Source: Vibrio hippocampi (GTDB lineage Bacteria > Pseudomonadota > Gammaproteobacteria > Enterobacterales > Vibrionaceae). From it: DNA of 64,000 nt. Location of the stretch: assembly GCF_921292975.1 (NCBI RefSeq), contig NZ_CAKLCM010000002.1:1364001-1428000 (forward strand), given 5' to 3'. Shown in pieces: positions 1 through 8,143 of this stretch; within the stretch, counting starts at the first letter, position 1; every line of letters starts with the position of its first letter. The translations under genes were made by a program, and so were the position numbers. The notes under the pieces were generated by a model. It was not told the DNA's origin. It did no database searches and saw nothing but the letters and a program-made list of their open reading frames with translations.

Positions 1-807
1 GAACGCTGGCACTACTTTGAATATGAGGGGAACCGAGAATGGGATAGTCACTGCTCAGAAATGAACTATTACCACAGTGGTGGCCTCATGCAAAACTACC
101 CCGGTACCCAGACTATATTGCGTGAGTACTTTCAATATAAAGGGATTTATCATCCTGAGCACAGACGTTCTAACGTTCGTCTTGATGGTTTCAATCAAGT
201 ATCCATCGATGAAAAAGAAATGATGGTCTCCGAACTCATAACGATTGGTGATCTCATCTACTTCCTAGAACAAAACGCAGAGTACAACGAAAACAGACAA
301 GGTGATTCACTAGCCCCAGTCAACGCCGAGAGTGATATCACTCTGCCGGCATCATGTACATTTTTTGACGTCCTAGCCTACATTAACTGGTTGGAGAAAC
401 AAACGGGGGTTCCACTTCGTATTCTGAACTACTCAGAATACAAATCATTGAGAGGAGAAAACTGGTCAAAACCAAAACGTGGCCAAGACAGTGACATGAT
501 ATTCATCACCACTACAGGTGACAAATATGATTCTCACCCACCCTACATGGCTCAAAATGACTTTGACAACTTACACCTTCGGTTCCCAAAACCTCTTCAC
601 TGTATCGAAGAGAACGGATTACAGTTTATTGATTCAAACTTCTTTTGTGAGTGGCTACTAGAAGGGGTTCAGATCCGTTCAGCTAGTCTCACTTCGTTCT
701 ATATGGACGCTTATGTGTTAAGGGCACATGGTCCTCAAGATTCAACCGGAAAATACAAAGGCATGAAGACAGGCTTCAGGCTCTGTTACGAACTGAAAAA
801 GCATTAA
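1..807 (+). CDS. SUMF1/FGE-like domain protein, C-terminal part (5' end outside window)
   Basis: The reading frame is already open at base 1, so the gene starts upstream and only its last 268 codons are seen. The visible part resembles the C-terminal half of the formylglycine-generating-enzyme (SUMF1) fold: a helix around FFDVLAYINWLEKQTG followed by LRILNYSEYKSLR corresponds to the usual A-x-x-Y-x-x-W ... R-L-P-T-E-x-E-W stretch, and the protein ends in GFRLCYE, close to the family's terminal GFR motif. Many SUMF1-like proteins are not sulfatase activators but binding or accessory modules in mobile elements. I cannot see whether the catalytic cysteines of true FGEs exist, because the N-terminal part is missing. 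It lies on the same strand as the NYN gene, 69 bp upstream of it, inside the integrated element. The family call is moderate; no function is assigned. Confidence 0.55.
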   Translation, partial: ERWHYFEYEGNREWDSHCSEMNYYHSGGLMQNYPGTQTILREYFQYKGIYHPEHRRSNVRLDGFNQVSIDEKEMMVSELITIGDLIYFLEQNAEYNENRQGDSLAPVNAESDITLPASCTFFDVLAYINWLEKQTGVPLRILNYSEYKSLRGENWSKPKRGQDSDMIFITTTGDKYDSHPPYMAQNDFDNLHLRFPKPLHCIEENGLQFIDSNFFCEWLLEGVQIRSASLTSFYMDAYVLRAHGPQDSTGKYKGMKTGFRLCYELKKH

Positions 808-813
808 CAGTAA

Positions 814-836
814 AGGCAGTGGCTAAGTCACTGCCT
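814..836 (+). terminator. Short hairpin after the SUMF1-like gene
   Basis: AGGCAGTG pairs with CACTGCCT around a 7-nt loop, 7 bp after the stop codon. There is no real U-run, so it may be a weak terminator or an mRNA-stabilising hairpin between this gene and the next. Confidence 0.4.
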
Positions 837-876
837 AGTTTACCCCTTCTTGAATTTATTTCCGGGACACAACTTG

Positions 877-1599
877 ATGAAAAAGAAAAACTTTAATATC
901 GCTGTTTACATTGATATGGAAAACATAGCTGCTAGCGACTTTCAGCTTGAAGAAGTAATGAATTCTTTCCTCAGCGCTGACGACGAGTACAACTGTATAT
1001 TCACAATTAAGTCGGCTTATGGGAACCAAGCGACAGCAAAGAAATCACTGAAAGCTCAAATCTTAGAGCATAATTTCAATATTATTGACACGCCCAAAAT
1101 TGGTAAAGAGAAGAACAGAGCGGATTTGTTACTCAGCTTGGATGCCTTTGAAAGTCTGCACCTTGATAACCCGAGAGTTGATAGATATTGCTTTATGACC
1201 ACAGATTCTGACTTTACTGTAATTGCAGATAAACTGAGAAAGTTCGGTAGAGAAGTATGGTTAGTCTGCAAAAAATCCGACAAAGATAGAGCGATTATCG
1301 CTAAGTCATTCGACAACTTATTGTTCGTCGAAGATTTCCTTCCAAAGAAAGATATTTCTGTAGTGGGCAACCTTGATAAGCTTTTTATGAGCGCCGTCAG
1401 GAATATGAACCAGAGCAAACTTCCAAGCAACGTTTCCATTGCTAATGACAGGATGAAAGCTCTAGACCCAAGTTTTCAAGTGAATAATACGGAATTCAAA
1501 ACCTTCATGAATTTCATCAATCACATGGAGCAAAAAGGCTACGTCAAACTAGAAAGCCTTCCCACTGGTGAAAATCGTATTACTGAAATCTGCGTGTAG
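877..1599 (+). CDS. NYN-domain (PIN-like, DUF88) putative RNase
   Basis: The 240-residue protein opens with an NYN/LabA-type fold. The first strand carries VYIDMENIA, where D and N are typical active-site positions. Later acidic motifs are NRADLLLSLDA and CFMTTDSDFTVIADKLR, the last matching the conserved D-S-D-F segment. NYN domains are PIN-like, metal-dependent ribonucleases. From about residue 165 on, a separate small helical region ending in FINHMEQKGYVKLE resembles a winged-helix or LOTUS/OST-HTH RNA-binding module often fused to NYN. An upstream in-frame TTG at 850 would add nine residues; ATG 877 is preferred because the homology starts there. It sits between the SUMF1-like gene and the integrase and is visibly A+T-richer than the core genes, fitting element cargo. 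A role in RNA cleavage, possibly defence, is inference. Confidence 0.8.
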   Translation: MKKKNFNIAVYIDMENIAASDFQLEEVMNSFLSADDEYNCIFTIKSAYGNQATAKKSLKAQILEHNFNIIDTPKIGKEKNRADLLLSLDAFESLHLDNPRVDRYCFMTTDSDFTVIADKLRKFGREVWLVCKKSDKDRAIIAKSFDNLLFVEDFLPKKDISVVGNLDKLFMSAVRNMNQSKLPSNVSIANDRMKALDPSFQVNNTEFKTFMNFINHMEQKGYVKLESLPTGENRITEICV

Positions 1600-1624
1600 T
1601 TAGCAGAAGTAAAAATGAAAAAAG

Positions 1625-1651
1625 TTTAGGGCTTTACAGCTAAGCCCTAAA
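1625..1651. terminator. Convergent hairpin between NYN gene and integrase
   Basis: TTTAGGGCTT pairs perfectly with AAGCCCTAAA around a 7-nt loop, in the 70 bp between two convergent genes. A-rich sequence precedes it, so it probably terminates transcription from both sides. Confidence 0.65.
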
Positions 1652-1669
1652 TTACCATTTACCATGAAT

Positions 1670-2908
1670 TCAACCGATCGCTCTTAAATGTACAGCACCT
1701 GTTACTGACAATGAACCTACTGCTGCATCATCGATGTAACTACTCCACCACTCCATCATTTTTCGTCGGCGTTCCAGGTAATCTGTTCGATTATAGGCAG
1801 AGCGGATAGCATTACGGTCCTGGTGAGCTAAAGCTGCTTCAATGATATCCGGATCAAAACCTCTTTCATTCAACGTAGTACTGGCGAGAGAGCGCATACC
1901 ATGCGCGGTGGTGCGGTCTTTGAACCCGATGCGTCCCAGGGCCTTATTGATGGTCTCAGAGTCAATAGACCGCTTAGGGAAGCGCATAGATGGAAATACA
2001 TGCACCCTATGTCCACTGATAGGATGTATGCGCTCCAGTATGGCAATAGTCTGGTCAGTCAATGGAATGCGATGTTCACGTTTCATTTTCATCCGTGTGT
2101 CTGGAATAAACCAGAGTCGATTTTCTATGTCAATCTCATCCCAGCGAGCACCAGCAGCTTCACTTGGTCTAGTCATGGTGTGCAGCTGCCACTCAATTAA
2201 GCATTTGGTAGCCAGCTGCATATTTGCAGTTGCAACTGTCTGTAGTAACTCTGTTAGTTCATCAGGTTTAAGTGCCGCCATGTGTTTCACATCAGGAGAA
2301 GCAAAAGTTTCTCCAACTCCAGATAAAACGTTGTGTTGGATCAAACCGCTATTAATGGCAAAGCGCATGATTTCATTTACCAACTGGATGGTGCGTTTTA
2401 CTGTCTCCAACTTGCCTCTACGAGCAATCGGCCTAAACGCTTCCTGAACTATTATTGGCGTCAGTGATTTAACCGGGATCCCACCGAACTTTGGAAATGC
2501 ATAAAGCTCGAGCTTTCTCCAGTTACCTTGGACGGTCTTAGGTTTTAGTTTCGTCTTTGTCTTAACCCATTCATCAGCGACTGACTTGAATGTACAAGCT
2601 TGCTCTTGTTGAATCTGGGTCCTCTTCTCGATCCTGTCTAATTTAGGGTCAATACCTTCCTTCAGAAGTTTGCGCATCTCAAACGCTTTGTCACGAGCGC
2701 CATCAACGTTGATCATATCTAGGCTACCCAATCCTAAGAAGGTTCTGTTTTTTGTACCTGGTTTAGTGTAACGAAACTCCCAGTATTTGAGGTTATTGGG
2801 TTTTACCAATAGATAAAGTCCACCACCATCAGGTAAGCGATAGATTCGATCACGGCCCTGTGCTTGTTCGATTTCCTTGTCTTTCAGACGATGTATTAAG
2901 TGCGACAT
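1670..2908 (-). CDS. Tyrosine-type site-specific integrase (P4-like)
   Basis: 412 residues, the usual size for P4/IntA-like integrases. Domains in order: an N-terminal arm-binding region (about 1-90, with YRLPDGGGLYLLV), a core-binding SAM-like domain (about 105-190) and a C-terminal catalytic domain. The catalytic set is visible: arginine in MTRPSEAAGARW, H-x-x-R in AHGMRSLAS, the later histidine in ALAHQD and the nucleophilic tyrosine in RSAYNR. It catalyses integration and excision between tRNA-located attachment sites. Its 5' end points at the 3' end of tRNA-Ser, 325 bp away, the standard arrangement at one edge of a tRNA-integrated island. The rest of the element therefore extends leftward beyond the window. 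No excisionase is seen here. Confidence 0.93.
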   Translation of the reverse strand: MSHLIHRLKDKEIEQAQGRDRIYRLPDGGGLYLLVKPNNLKYWEFRYTKPGTKNRTFLGLGSLDMINVDGARDKAFEMRKLLKEGIDPKLDRIEKRTQIQQEQACTFKSVADEWVKTKTKLKPKTVQGNWRKLELYAFPKFGGIPVKSLTPIIVQEAFRPIARRGKLETVKRTIQLVNEIMRFAINSGLIQHNVLSGVGETFASPDVKHMAALKPDELTELLQTVATANMQLATKCLIEWQLHTMTRPSEAAGARWDEIDIENRLWFIPDTRMKMKREHRIPLTDQTIAILERIHPISGHRVHVFPSMRFPKRSIDSETINKALGRIGFKDRTTAHGMRSLASTTLNERGFDPDIIEAALAHQDRNAIRSAYNRTDYLERRRKMMEWWSSYIDDAAVGSLSVTGAVHLRAIG

Positions 2909-3076
2909 ATTGCCCCCTGGTATGACTAAGCTACACTCAGAAAAAGTTAAGTTTTTCGCGTCATACCACTCAACCCTAAGTAATTGATTTATATAAAATC
3001 AAAGCTGTAACTCATGTAATTCCTAAGTTTCTAATCACTTAAATAGGAGCTAAGCAAATCAGGTTCAAGTGGTATA

Positions 3077-3092
3077 TTCCCGAAGTCGGGAA
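3077..3092. repeat. 16-bp perfect dyad TTCCCGA-AG-TCGGGAA
   Basis: Seven-base arms around a 2-bp centre, between the integrase and tRNA-Ser. It is a candidate protein-binding site (integrase arm or operator). Confidence 0.6.
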
Positions 3093-3153
3093 AGATTAAA
3101 ACATACACTTTGTCATACCCCAAAATGGCGAACGAACTAGGACATCTTTGGAC

Positions 3154-3169
3154 GTTATCGGACGATAAC
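3154..3169. repeat. 16-bp perfect dyad GTTATCG-GA-CGATAAC
   Basis: Same 7-2-7 geometry as the dyad 77 bp to its left but with different arms. It is embedded in a run of GGAC-starting steps at 3140, 3150 and 3160, i.e. at 10-bp helical spacing. Confidence 0.6.
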
Positions 3170-3196
3170 TTATTGATTTAGAAGTATAATAGGCAT

Positions 3197-3222
3197 AAAA
3201 AAAGACGTCCTAGGACGTCTTT
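3197..3222 (-). terminator. Terminator downstream of tRNA-Ser
   Basis: A 22-bp perfect palindrome (arms AAAGACGTCCT / AGGACGTCTTT) is followed on the minus strand by seven T, directly after the tRNA 3' end. The palindrome itself could also serve as a binding site for the element. Confidence 0.8.
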
Positions 3223-3233
3223 AGTATAGAATG

Positions 3234-3262
3234 TGGCGGTGAGTGAGAGATTCGAACTCTCG
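3234..3262 (-). other. Probable chromosomal attachment site of the integrated element
   Basis: Tyrosine integrases of this type recombine within the T-arm/acceptor 3' end of tRNA genes. The integrase faces this tRNA end, so the crossover most likely lies in the last 20-30 bp of the tRNA gene. The matching repeat at the far end of the element lies outside the window, so exact borders are unknown. Confidence 0.5.
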
Positions 3263-3321
3263 ATACGTTGCCGTATACACACTTTCCAGGCGTGCTCCTT
3301 CAGCCACTCGGACAACTCACC
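3234..3321 (-). tRNA. tRNA-Ser (GGA anticodon)
   Basis: 88-nt class II tRNA with encoded CCA. Acceptor arms GGTGAGT and ACTCACC pair perfectly, discriminator G. The anticodon loop reads CTGGAAA (anticodon GGA), a long variable arm follows, and the T-loop is GTTCGAATC. It decodes UCC and UCU. The gene is intact although the integrated element starts at its 3' end, meaning that the incoming attachment site restored the tRNA end. Confidence 0.97.
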
Positions 3322-3430
3322 GAATCAAATTGTGGTTAGCGTAATTGGCTAACGAGGCGCTAATTTAATGATTATCTTGGGTTTGGTCAAGCCCTTATCG
3401 ACAAAAAACGCCTGCTTTAGGTTTAACTGC

Positions 3431-3450
3431 TCAAATTATGGGTAATTTGA
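3431..3450. terminator. Small hairpin after alaE
   Basis: TCAAATTA-TGGG-TAATTTGA is an 8-bp perfect stem with a 4-nt loop, 15 bp past the alaE stop codon. No U-run follows, so it is a weak terminator at best. Confidence 0.35.
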
Positions 3451-3464
3451 ACAACTATTGGACC

Positions 3465-3914
3465 TTATACTTGTTGAGCGTAACCCGGTACACGGAACCA
3501 GCGGCGGCAAAAATCGAGAAAATAGCCGTAAACGACGCCCATTGCACACGAAATGGCGGCATTGCTTGAGACTGCTGTGACGATCTGTTCTGGTGATGCG
3601 CCTACCGTCAATAAGATACCTGCGTATACTGGCGATTGGAACGAGACGTAAGCAAGTAAATCCGCTAGGTTTTTCATCCACGAACGGTCAGAGAGTTTAG
3701 CACCATTTCTTAGCACCCAATCGCGAAACACGCCGTAAGGATATGCGATGGCAATATTGACGGGGATAGAGAGAAGACGCGAGGCTAACGACTGTTCAAA
3801 AGTCATTCCTGAAACCAGAACTTCAATCAACATTCCAGAAACAAAGCAAAACACGACCATTGCAAAAGTATCTGCTGCTGCACCACGAAAACAAAAACGA
3901 TTCTTACTACTCAC
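3465..3914 (-). CDS. alaE: L-alanine exporter AlaE
   Basis: 149-residue inner-membrane protein matching the AlaE family along its whole length. Hallmarks are ADTFAMVVF, the [13 protein letters not shown] segment, [16 protein letters not shown] and the C-terminal [16 protein letters not shown]. Four hydrophobic segments are visible. AlaE exports L-alanine when the cytoplasmic pool is high. A GTG at 3914 is chosen as start because it puts 13 residues before ADTF, as in the enterobacterial protein; a TTG at 3926 would add four. The gene stands alone, divided from the tRNA-Ser by about 140 bp. Known family members are controlled by Lrp, but I see no clear site here. Confidence 0.92.
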   Translation of the reverse strand: MSSKNRFCFRGAAADTFAMVVFCFVSGMLIEVLVSGMTFEQSLASRLLSIPVNIAIAYPYGVFRDWVLRNGAKLSDRSWMKNLADLLAYVSFQSPVYAGILLTVGASPEQIVTAVSSNAAISCAMGVVYGYFLDFCRRWFRVPGYAQQV

Positions 3915-4100
3915 TTGCGCTACCAATAGACAAAAAAACTACAAAAACAACCTAATAACCAATGGATTCACTCGTTATTAAGCACTAGCCAGAAAGGTGC
4001 GCTATTAAATCACCATTTTTGTAGTTTTAGGTTCTATTTTATGAATCATCTTTGGTGCTAAGCACTGCTTTTTATAATCAAACCAGTTAATTTGACTAGA

Positions 4101-6299
4101 TCACACTCCAGTGGCGATAGTGTCTACTGCCTGGTATTGGTAGAGTTTCTGAGCAAACTGATATAAGGCATCATCAATGACCCTTTCATCAACCGGTTTC
4201 CCAACAATAAAGTCAGCGCCCGCATTCAGCATTTTTTCTCTTGTCTCTTTAAAAACATCCGCAGTACAGCCAAATATCAGCGTGTTTTGGTTAATGGATT
4301 GATCATTACGGATATGCGTGATCGCTTCAACCCCATCCATAACCGGCATATGATTGTCCATCAAAATAAGGTCATATTGTTTATCGGCTAGGAGCTTTAG
4401 CGCGTGACGACCGTTAACAACCGATTCTGTGGTAAACCCTTTACGCTTCATAAAGGTGTCGAGAATGATGGTGTTGGTGCGGTTGTCTTCAACGATTAAT
4501 ACTCTTAGACCCGAGTAGTCGAGCTTTTGGTCGCCTCGTTGACGTTTTGACTCCGGTTTAGTGCTCTGAAGCTGAATATTAATATCAAACTCAGTCCCCT
4601 GCCCGACTTGGCTTTCAACGCTAATGCTGCCATTCATTTTGTCGACGATTTCATGCACAATCGCAAGCCCTAAACCTGTGCCGCCAAAACGACGTGTGGT
4701 GCTGGACTCTGCTTGTTCAAATGGCTTAAAGATGCGCTGTTTGGCTTCTTGAGAGATGCCAATCCCGGTATCTTTGACCTTAATGTTTAGCCATACCAAA
4801 TCATTAACACGCGTTTCTAATAGATGCACTTCAACTTTGCCATCTGAGGTAAATTTGACCGCATTGTTGAGCAGGTTAAATAGAATCTGTCTAAGTCTCG
4901 CTTTGTCACCCAAATACCAAACATGCTTGGGAATATGGGAAATAATCTCGAAGTCCAAGCCTTTTTCCGTGCACATGGTGTGATAGACGCTGTTGACACT
5001 GCCAACAATCGAAGCGATAGGAAATGGATGGTTCTCAAGCTCCAAATGTCCCTGCTCAATTTTGGAGAAATCAAGGATCTCGTTCAGCAACACCATCATG
5101 TGCTCACCTGATTCATATAGGGTTCGCAAATGCTTACGCTGTTCTTTGGAGAGTTCTGACTTGAGTAACAGTTGTGCGGTTCCCAACACTCCATTCATTG
5201 GTGTGCGTATCTCATGTGACAATGTGGCAAGGAAAGCCGTCTTAGCGTTGGTTGACGCCAGTGCTTTAGCGCGTTCCTTTTCTAATAAATCCGTTTTTTG
5301 GTTAAATGAGTCGATTAAATAGCGGATCTCATCGTGCCCCTGATAGTAGACATGAATCGTGTCACCCGGATTGGAGGCTTCGACTTTTTTGGCAATGCGT
5401 GTAATCGGTCGAATCAGATGGCGATTGATTAAGAAATAGCCCCCTATGACACAAAGCAGCATCACTGGCAAAATACCTAACTCAACGCCCATAACCATAT
5501 CGGACACTTGATCGGCAACCAAGTGGTGTGCATTGACCGCATCTAACTGCCAATCAAATTGCCCAAATGAAACTTGACTGACATAAACGTCTTTGCCAAG
5601 ACGGAAGTTGTACTCGCTCACTATGTGGTGTTTTGAATCGCGAATCAGCACGCCAAGATCATGCTCTCTCGCTTTACGTCCTACATAGCGCACCAGTTGT
5701 TCCAGTGACAGGTCTATCGTGGCTACGCCAGCAAATTGATTGTCGATGTAATAAGGAGAAGAAGCGGTAATCATCTGCACATTGGTGTAGGGATCAATAT
5801 AAACCGATGACCATTGCACGCTACCCGTAGGTTGCGAAACTGCCGACAAGTACCAAGTCTCATGATGATACCCGCTACCATAAGGATTATTCCATAGATC
5901 GATCTTATCAACCTCACCCTGAGAAGTTCGATTGTAAAATAGACTGGCTAACTCTTTATTGGAGTCAACGCTAAAGGGCTCTGGCCAAACTCCACCGCCA
6001 ACAATAACACCAGAATGAGTGGTAAACACTTGGGTGAGAATTTTATCAAGCAAAGGGACGTCTTTAACCGACTGCGTCGTGGCAACCACGCTTTTAAGGA
6101 CGCCAATGGATTCATTAAGTGGCGCAGAGACATCTTTCGCCAGCAATTGCGTACGCGCATCAAGCGTTTGTTCAAGTTTGGTCTGTACCGGTGGTTTGAC
6201 AACCCAATAGGTGACTGTCGCAACCAGAATGAGCATCGCCGCCAGATAGATGCCTAGTGCAATAATGCTCTTTCTTCTTAATGAACGACGAATGTACAT
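4101..6299 (-). CDS. Hybrid sensor histidine kinase with Cache sensor and receiver domain
   Basis: 732 residues. Membrane helix at about 11-34, a large periplasmic double-Cache-like sensor (about 35-270; note SVYIDPYTNVQMITASSPYY and FAGVATIDLSLEQL), second helix about 271-291, HAMP (about 293-345), HisKA with phospho-accepting His362 in LSHEIRTPMNGVLG, HATPase with NLLNNAVKF, DTGIGIS and GGTGLGLAIV, and a C-terminal receiver with acidic pair E604/D605 and phospho-Asp648 in LILMDNHMPVMDG. There is no HPt domain, so it needs a separate phosphotransfer protein or hands over phosphate in trans. Cache sensors bind small molecules such as amino or organic acids; the ligand is unknown. No response regulator is adjacent. 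It is divergent from the next gene. Confidence 0.9.
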   Translation of the reverse strand: MYIRRSLRRKSIIALGIYLAAMLILVATVTYWVVKPPVQTKLEQTLDARTQLLAKDVSAPLNESIGVLKSVVATTQSVKDVPLLDKILTQVFTTHSGVIVGGGVWPEPFSVDSNKELASLFYNRTSQGEVDKIDLWNNPYGSGYHHETWYLSAVSQPTGSVQWSSVYIDPYTNVQMITASSPYYIDNQFAGVATIDLSLEQLVRYVGRKAREHDLGVLIRDSKHHIVSEYNFRLGKDVYVSQVSFGQFDWQLDAVNAHHLVADQVSDMVMGVELGILPVMLLCVIGGYFLINRHLIRPITRIAKKVEASNPGDTIHVYYQGHDEIRYLIDSFNQKTDLLEKERAKALASTNAKTAFLATLSHEIRTPMNGVLGTAQLLLKSELSKEQRKHLRTLYESGEHMMVLLNEILDFSKIEQGHLELENHPFPIASIVGSVNSVYHTMCTEKGLDFEIISHIPKHVWYLGDKARLRQILFNLLNNAVKFTSDGKVEVHLLETRVNDLVWLNIKVKDTGIGISQEAKQRIFKPFEQAESSTTRRFGGTGLGLAIVHEIVDKMNGSISVESQVGQGTEFDINIQLQSTKPESKRQRGDQKLDYSGLRVLIVEDNRTNTIILDTFMKRKGFTTESVVNGRHALKLLADKQYDLILMDNHMPVMDGVEAITHIRNDQSINQNTLIFGCTADVFKETREKMLNAGADFIVGKPVDERVIDDALYQFAQKLYQYQAVDTIATGV

Positions 6300-6412
6300 A
6301 ATCTACGAAGTCTTCCCTTCTTCTATGGTGACACTGATTGACTGCAACTACTTGTTATTCGATGACAGATTGCTACTATTAAGCCAATTTTCTGCTTATA
6401 CGGTAAAGCATT

Positions 6413-6982
6413 TTGACTTTAAAAGACATACTTTCCCTTCCTGAGCTTGACGGAAGATTACTGACTCTGCCACAGACGCAAGGGTTTATCACCGCCATGG
6501 CTTCCGCTCCTCATACGTTGCCGCCGGAAGAATGGCTGCCATTTCTTTGGGGCGGCGAAGAAGTTTCTCCTTTTACCAGTGGAGAGCAACTTGAGCAGTT
6601 TGCTCAACAAGTCGTAACACTTTGGAATGAATATCGCCCAGCACTATTGGATGGTGAATGGCAATGGCCTGAAGCATGCCAATTAAGTGAAGAAGAGATT
6701 GTGACCGAAGAAACCAAGCAATTTTGTGAGGGGATGCTGCAAGGATGGCAACTGGCTCGCGATGACTGGGAAACGCTTATGCCAGAAGAGAGCGAAGACA
6801 ATGCGCTACTGGGTGGCGTCCTGTTATCACTGAGCATGCTGTTCGATCCAGAAACTTCAATGGCAACACTTCAAGCTCAAGGGATTCAGGGATTAGAGCA
6901 GTTTGCCGAGATCTATGCTGCCATGCCGATGATGCTATGTGGCATCACGCAAAAAGGCGCAATTTTAGCTCAAGAGCTTTAG
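6413..6982 (+). CDS. UPF0149 (YgfB/YecA) family protein
   Basis: 189 residues, soluble, strongly acidic. The pattern LPQTQGFITAMASAPHTLPPEEWLPFLWG at the N-terminus is typical of the UPF0149 family (a helical fold found in YgfB and YecA). The second half has EGMLQGWQLARDDWETLMP and a final acidic/hydrophobic helix. No SEC-C zinc motif is present at the C-terminus, so it is a short family member. Start is TTG at 6413; no ATG lies near the homology start. It is a single gene followed by a strong terminator. Molecular function is not established. Confidence 0.85.
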   Translation: MTLKDILSLPELDGRLLTLPQTQGFITAMASAPHTLPPEEWLPFLWGGEEVSPFTSGEQLEQFAQQVVTLWNEYRPALLDGEWQWPEACQLSEEEIVTEETKQFCEGMLQGWQLARDDWETLMPEESEDNALLGGVLLSLSMLFDPETSMATLQAQGIQGLEQFAEIYAAMPMMLCGITQKGAILAQEL

Positions 6983-7030
6983 TCGTGATTGAGCGCCACT
7001 GGCAGCAAGCACTCGCCTTCACCAAATAGT

Positions 7031-7066
7031 AACAAGCCTCGCAATGTTTCCATTACGAGGCTTGTT
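7031..7066 (+). terminator. Strong terminator after the UPF0149 gene
   Basis: AACAAGCCTCG pairs with CGAGGCTTGTT over a 14-nt loop, followed by TTTTAT. The minus strand also gives a hairpin with a T-rich tail, so it may also serve the barrel gene that ends 35 bp away. Confidence 0.85.
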
Positions 7067-7078
7067 TTTTATAGAGAC

Positions 7079-7106
7079 GCGATTTTTTAGGAGCGGTTTT
7101 TTAGAA
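7079..7106. repeat. 14-bp tandem duplication across a stop codon
   Basis: GCGATTTTTTAGGA and GCGGTTTTTTAGAA lie head to tail (12 of 14 identical), with GCGA of a third start after them. The stop codon of the minus-strand barrel gene (7101-7103) lies in the second unit, so the terminal Phe-stop codons are repeated downstream in another frame. Confidence 0.8.
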
Positions 7107-8069
7107 GCGATAGCCAAGAGCCACAATCAACTGGTCCCAGTTTAGGAAGCTGTATTCCGCCATAATGTTCCACTCTTTTTGGTATCCAAAGTCATAGACC
7201 ATCGCGACCGACATATTTGAGGTTTCTTTGCTTTCTAGGTCAACGTCAAAGTGCAACTCTTCTGCTATAACACCGAGGTCAATCGACCCTGTGACATTTT
7301 GCGAAATACTTTGATATTGATAACCCAGTAAAACCGCAAGCTTACCGTAAGGGACATCATAGCGCTGACCAACACGTACTGCGCCAATCGTCGTCAAAAT
7401 AGTACTGTCTGTGGTGGTGGTCCACGAGTTTGTGATCGCACCAGCCGCAGTAATAATGATTGGGTTGATTCCTTCGGCAATTTCAACTTGCCCCGCCAGA
7501 ACCGCACCTAAACCTACATTATAAGCTTTATATTCAAGAGGTAGCGTAAACTGGACACCTGTAATAGGAAACGGGTCGCCCTCCATTTCAGCATTAGATA
7601 GATCGACTTGAATATCTTTGCTTCCTTCGGTGTAACCAAGCAGTCCATAGACATTTAAGAATGGAAACACCCATGCATCTAGACGCAATTGAATACTTTT
7701 ATCTTGACCAAGAATATCGACATCAGACTTAGGGATAGAGTAATTGGTGGTGCAATCTTGCCAGATATTACAATGATCGCCAGCCTTACCTAACAGCCCA
7801 TTGGTTGCCGCAATCTTAAAGTCATCGTTAGCAATATACTCAACATCTTGCGAGTTCATATAGATGCCGATACCGACAGGAATAGGCAGTTCATAACCCA
7901 TCTCACGAACCTTGTCACCCCATACAGGGAGACCACTCCAGTGAGCTTCGTTCTTATCGCGTTCAACTTGCTGTCTTAGATCATCATCGGCGGCAAACTC
8001 AAGAGCAGAAACGTGACTAGATACGGCACTACCACCAAGCAATGCCAGACCAACTAATAGCTTATTCAC
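7101..8069 (-). CDS. Outer-membrane beta-barrel protein
   Basis: 322 residues. A cleavable signal peptide (about 1-22, ending SSHVSALEF) is followed by a mature part with alternating polar/hydrophobic strands and a C-terminal LIVALGYRF whose last residue is Phe, the usual Bam-recognition signature. Two cysteines in HCNIWQDC suggest a periplasmic or surface disulfide. The start codon is GTG, with AAGGT about 10 nt upstream. It follows the Omp85-like gene with only 55 bp between them, which are mostly tandem repeats, so both are likely cotranscribed. The natural guess is a barrel working alongside, or assembled by, its Omp85 neighbour. I do not recognise a named family. Confidence 0.75.
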   Translation of the reverse strand: MNKLLVGLALLGGSAVSSHVSALEFAADDDLRQQVERDKNEAHWSGLPVWGDKVREMGYELPIPVGIGIYMNSQDVEYIANDDFKIAATNGLLGKAGDHCNIWQDCTTNYSIPKSDVDILGQDKSIQLRLDAWVFPFLNVYGLLGYTEGSKDIQVDLSNAEMEGDPFPITGVQFTLPLEYKAYNVGLGAVLAGQVEIAEGINPIIITAAGAITNSWTTTTDSTILTTIGAVRVGQRYDVPYGKLAVLLGYQYQSISQNVTGSIDLGVIAEELHFDVDLESKETSNMSVAMVYDFGYQKEWNIMAEYSFLNWDQLIVALGYRF

Positions 8070-8086
8070 AACTGAATACCTTAAAA

Positions 8087-8143
8087 TTAAAATACTTCCG
8101 CGAAATTAAAATGCTTCCGTAAAATTAAAATGCTTCCGTAAAA
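8087..8143. repeat. Three tandem 19-bp repeats, first copy inside the Omp85 gene's stop region
   Basis: Units at 8125-8143 and 8106-8124 are identical (TTAAAATGCTTCCGTAAAA); a third at 8087-8105 has three changes. The first copy encodes the last residues (FTEAF-stop) of the minus-strand Omp85-like protein; the other two are noncoding copies occupying most of the gap before the next gene's ribosome-binding site. Confidence 0.95.

Larger units (their letters stand above)
2909..3233. promoter_or_regulatory. Integrase upstream region / attachment-site arm, rich in short repeats
   Basis: No gene is visible in these 325 bp. They carry several repeated and dyad motifs: GGTATGAC (2919-2926), its inverse GTCATACC at 2960-2967 and again at 3113-3120; ATACCACT (2963-2970) inverted as AGTGGTAT (3068-3075); and two 16-bp perfect dyads with the same 7-2-7 layout. 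Such arrays beside an integrase are typical of arm-type integrase sites or of operators for int or excisionase control. Which is the case cannot be told from sequence alone. Confidence 0.5.

Noticed and set aside
1842..2447. 201-codon frame antisense to the integrase
   Set aside because: Low-complexity Ser/Met-rich shadow of a well-supported gene with catalytic residues on the other strand.
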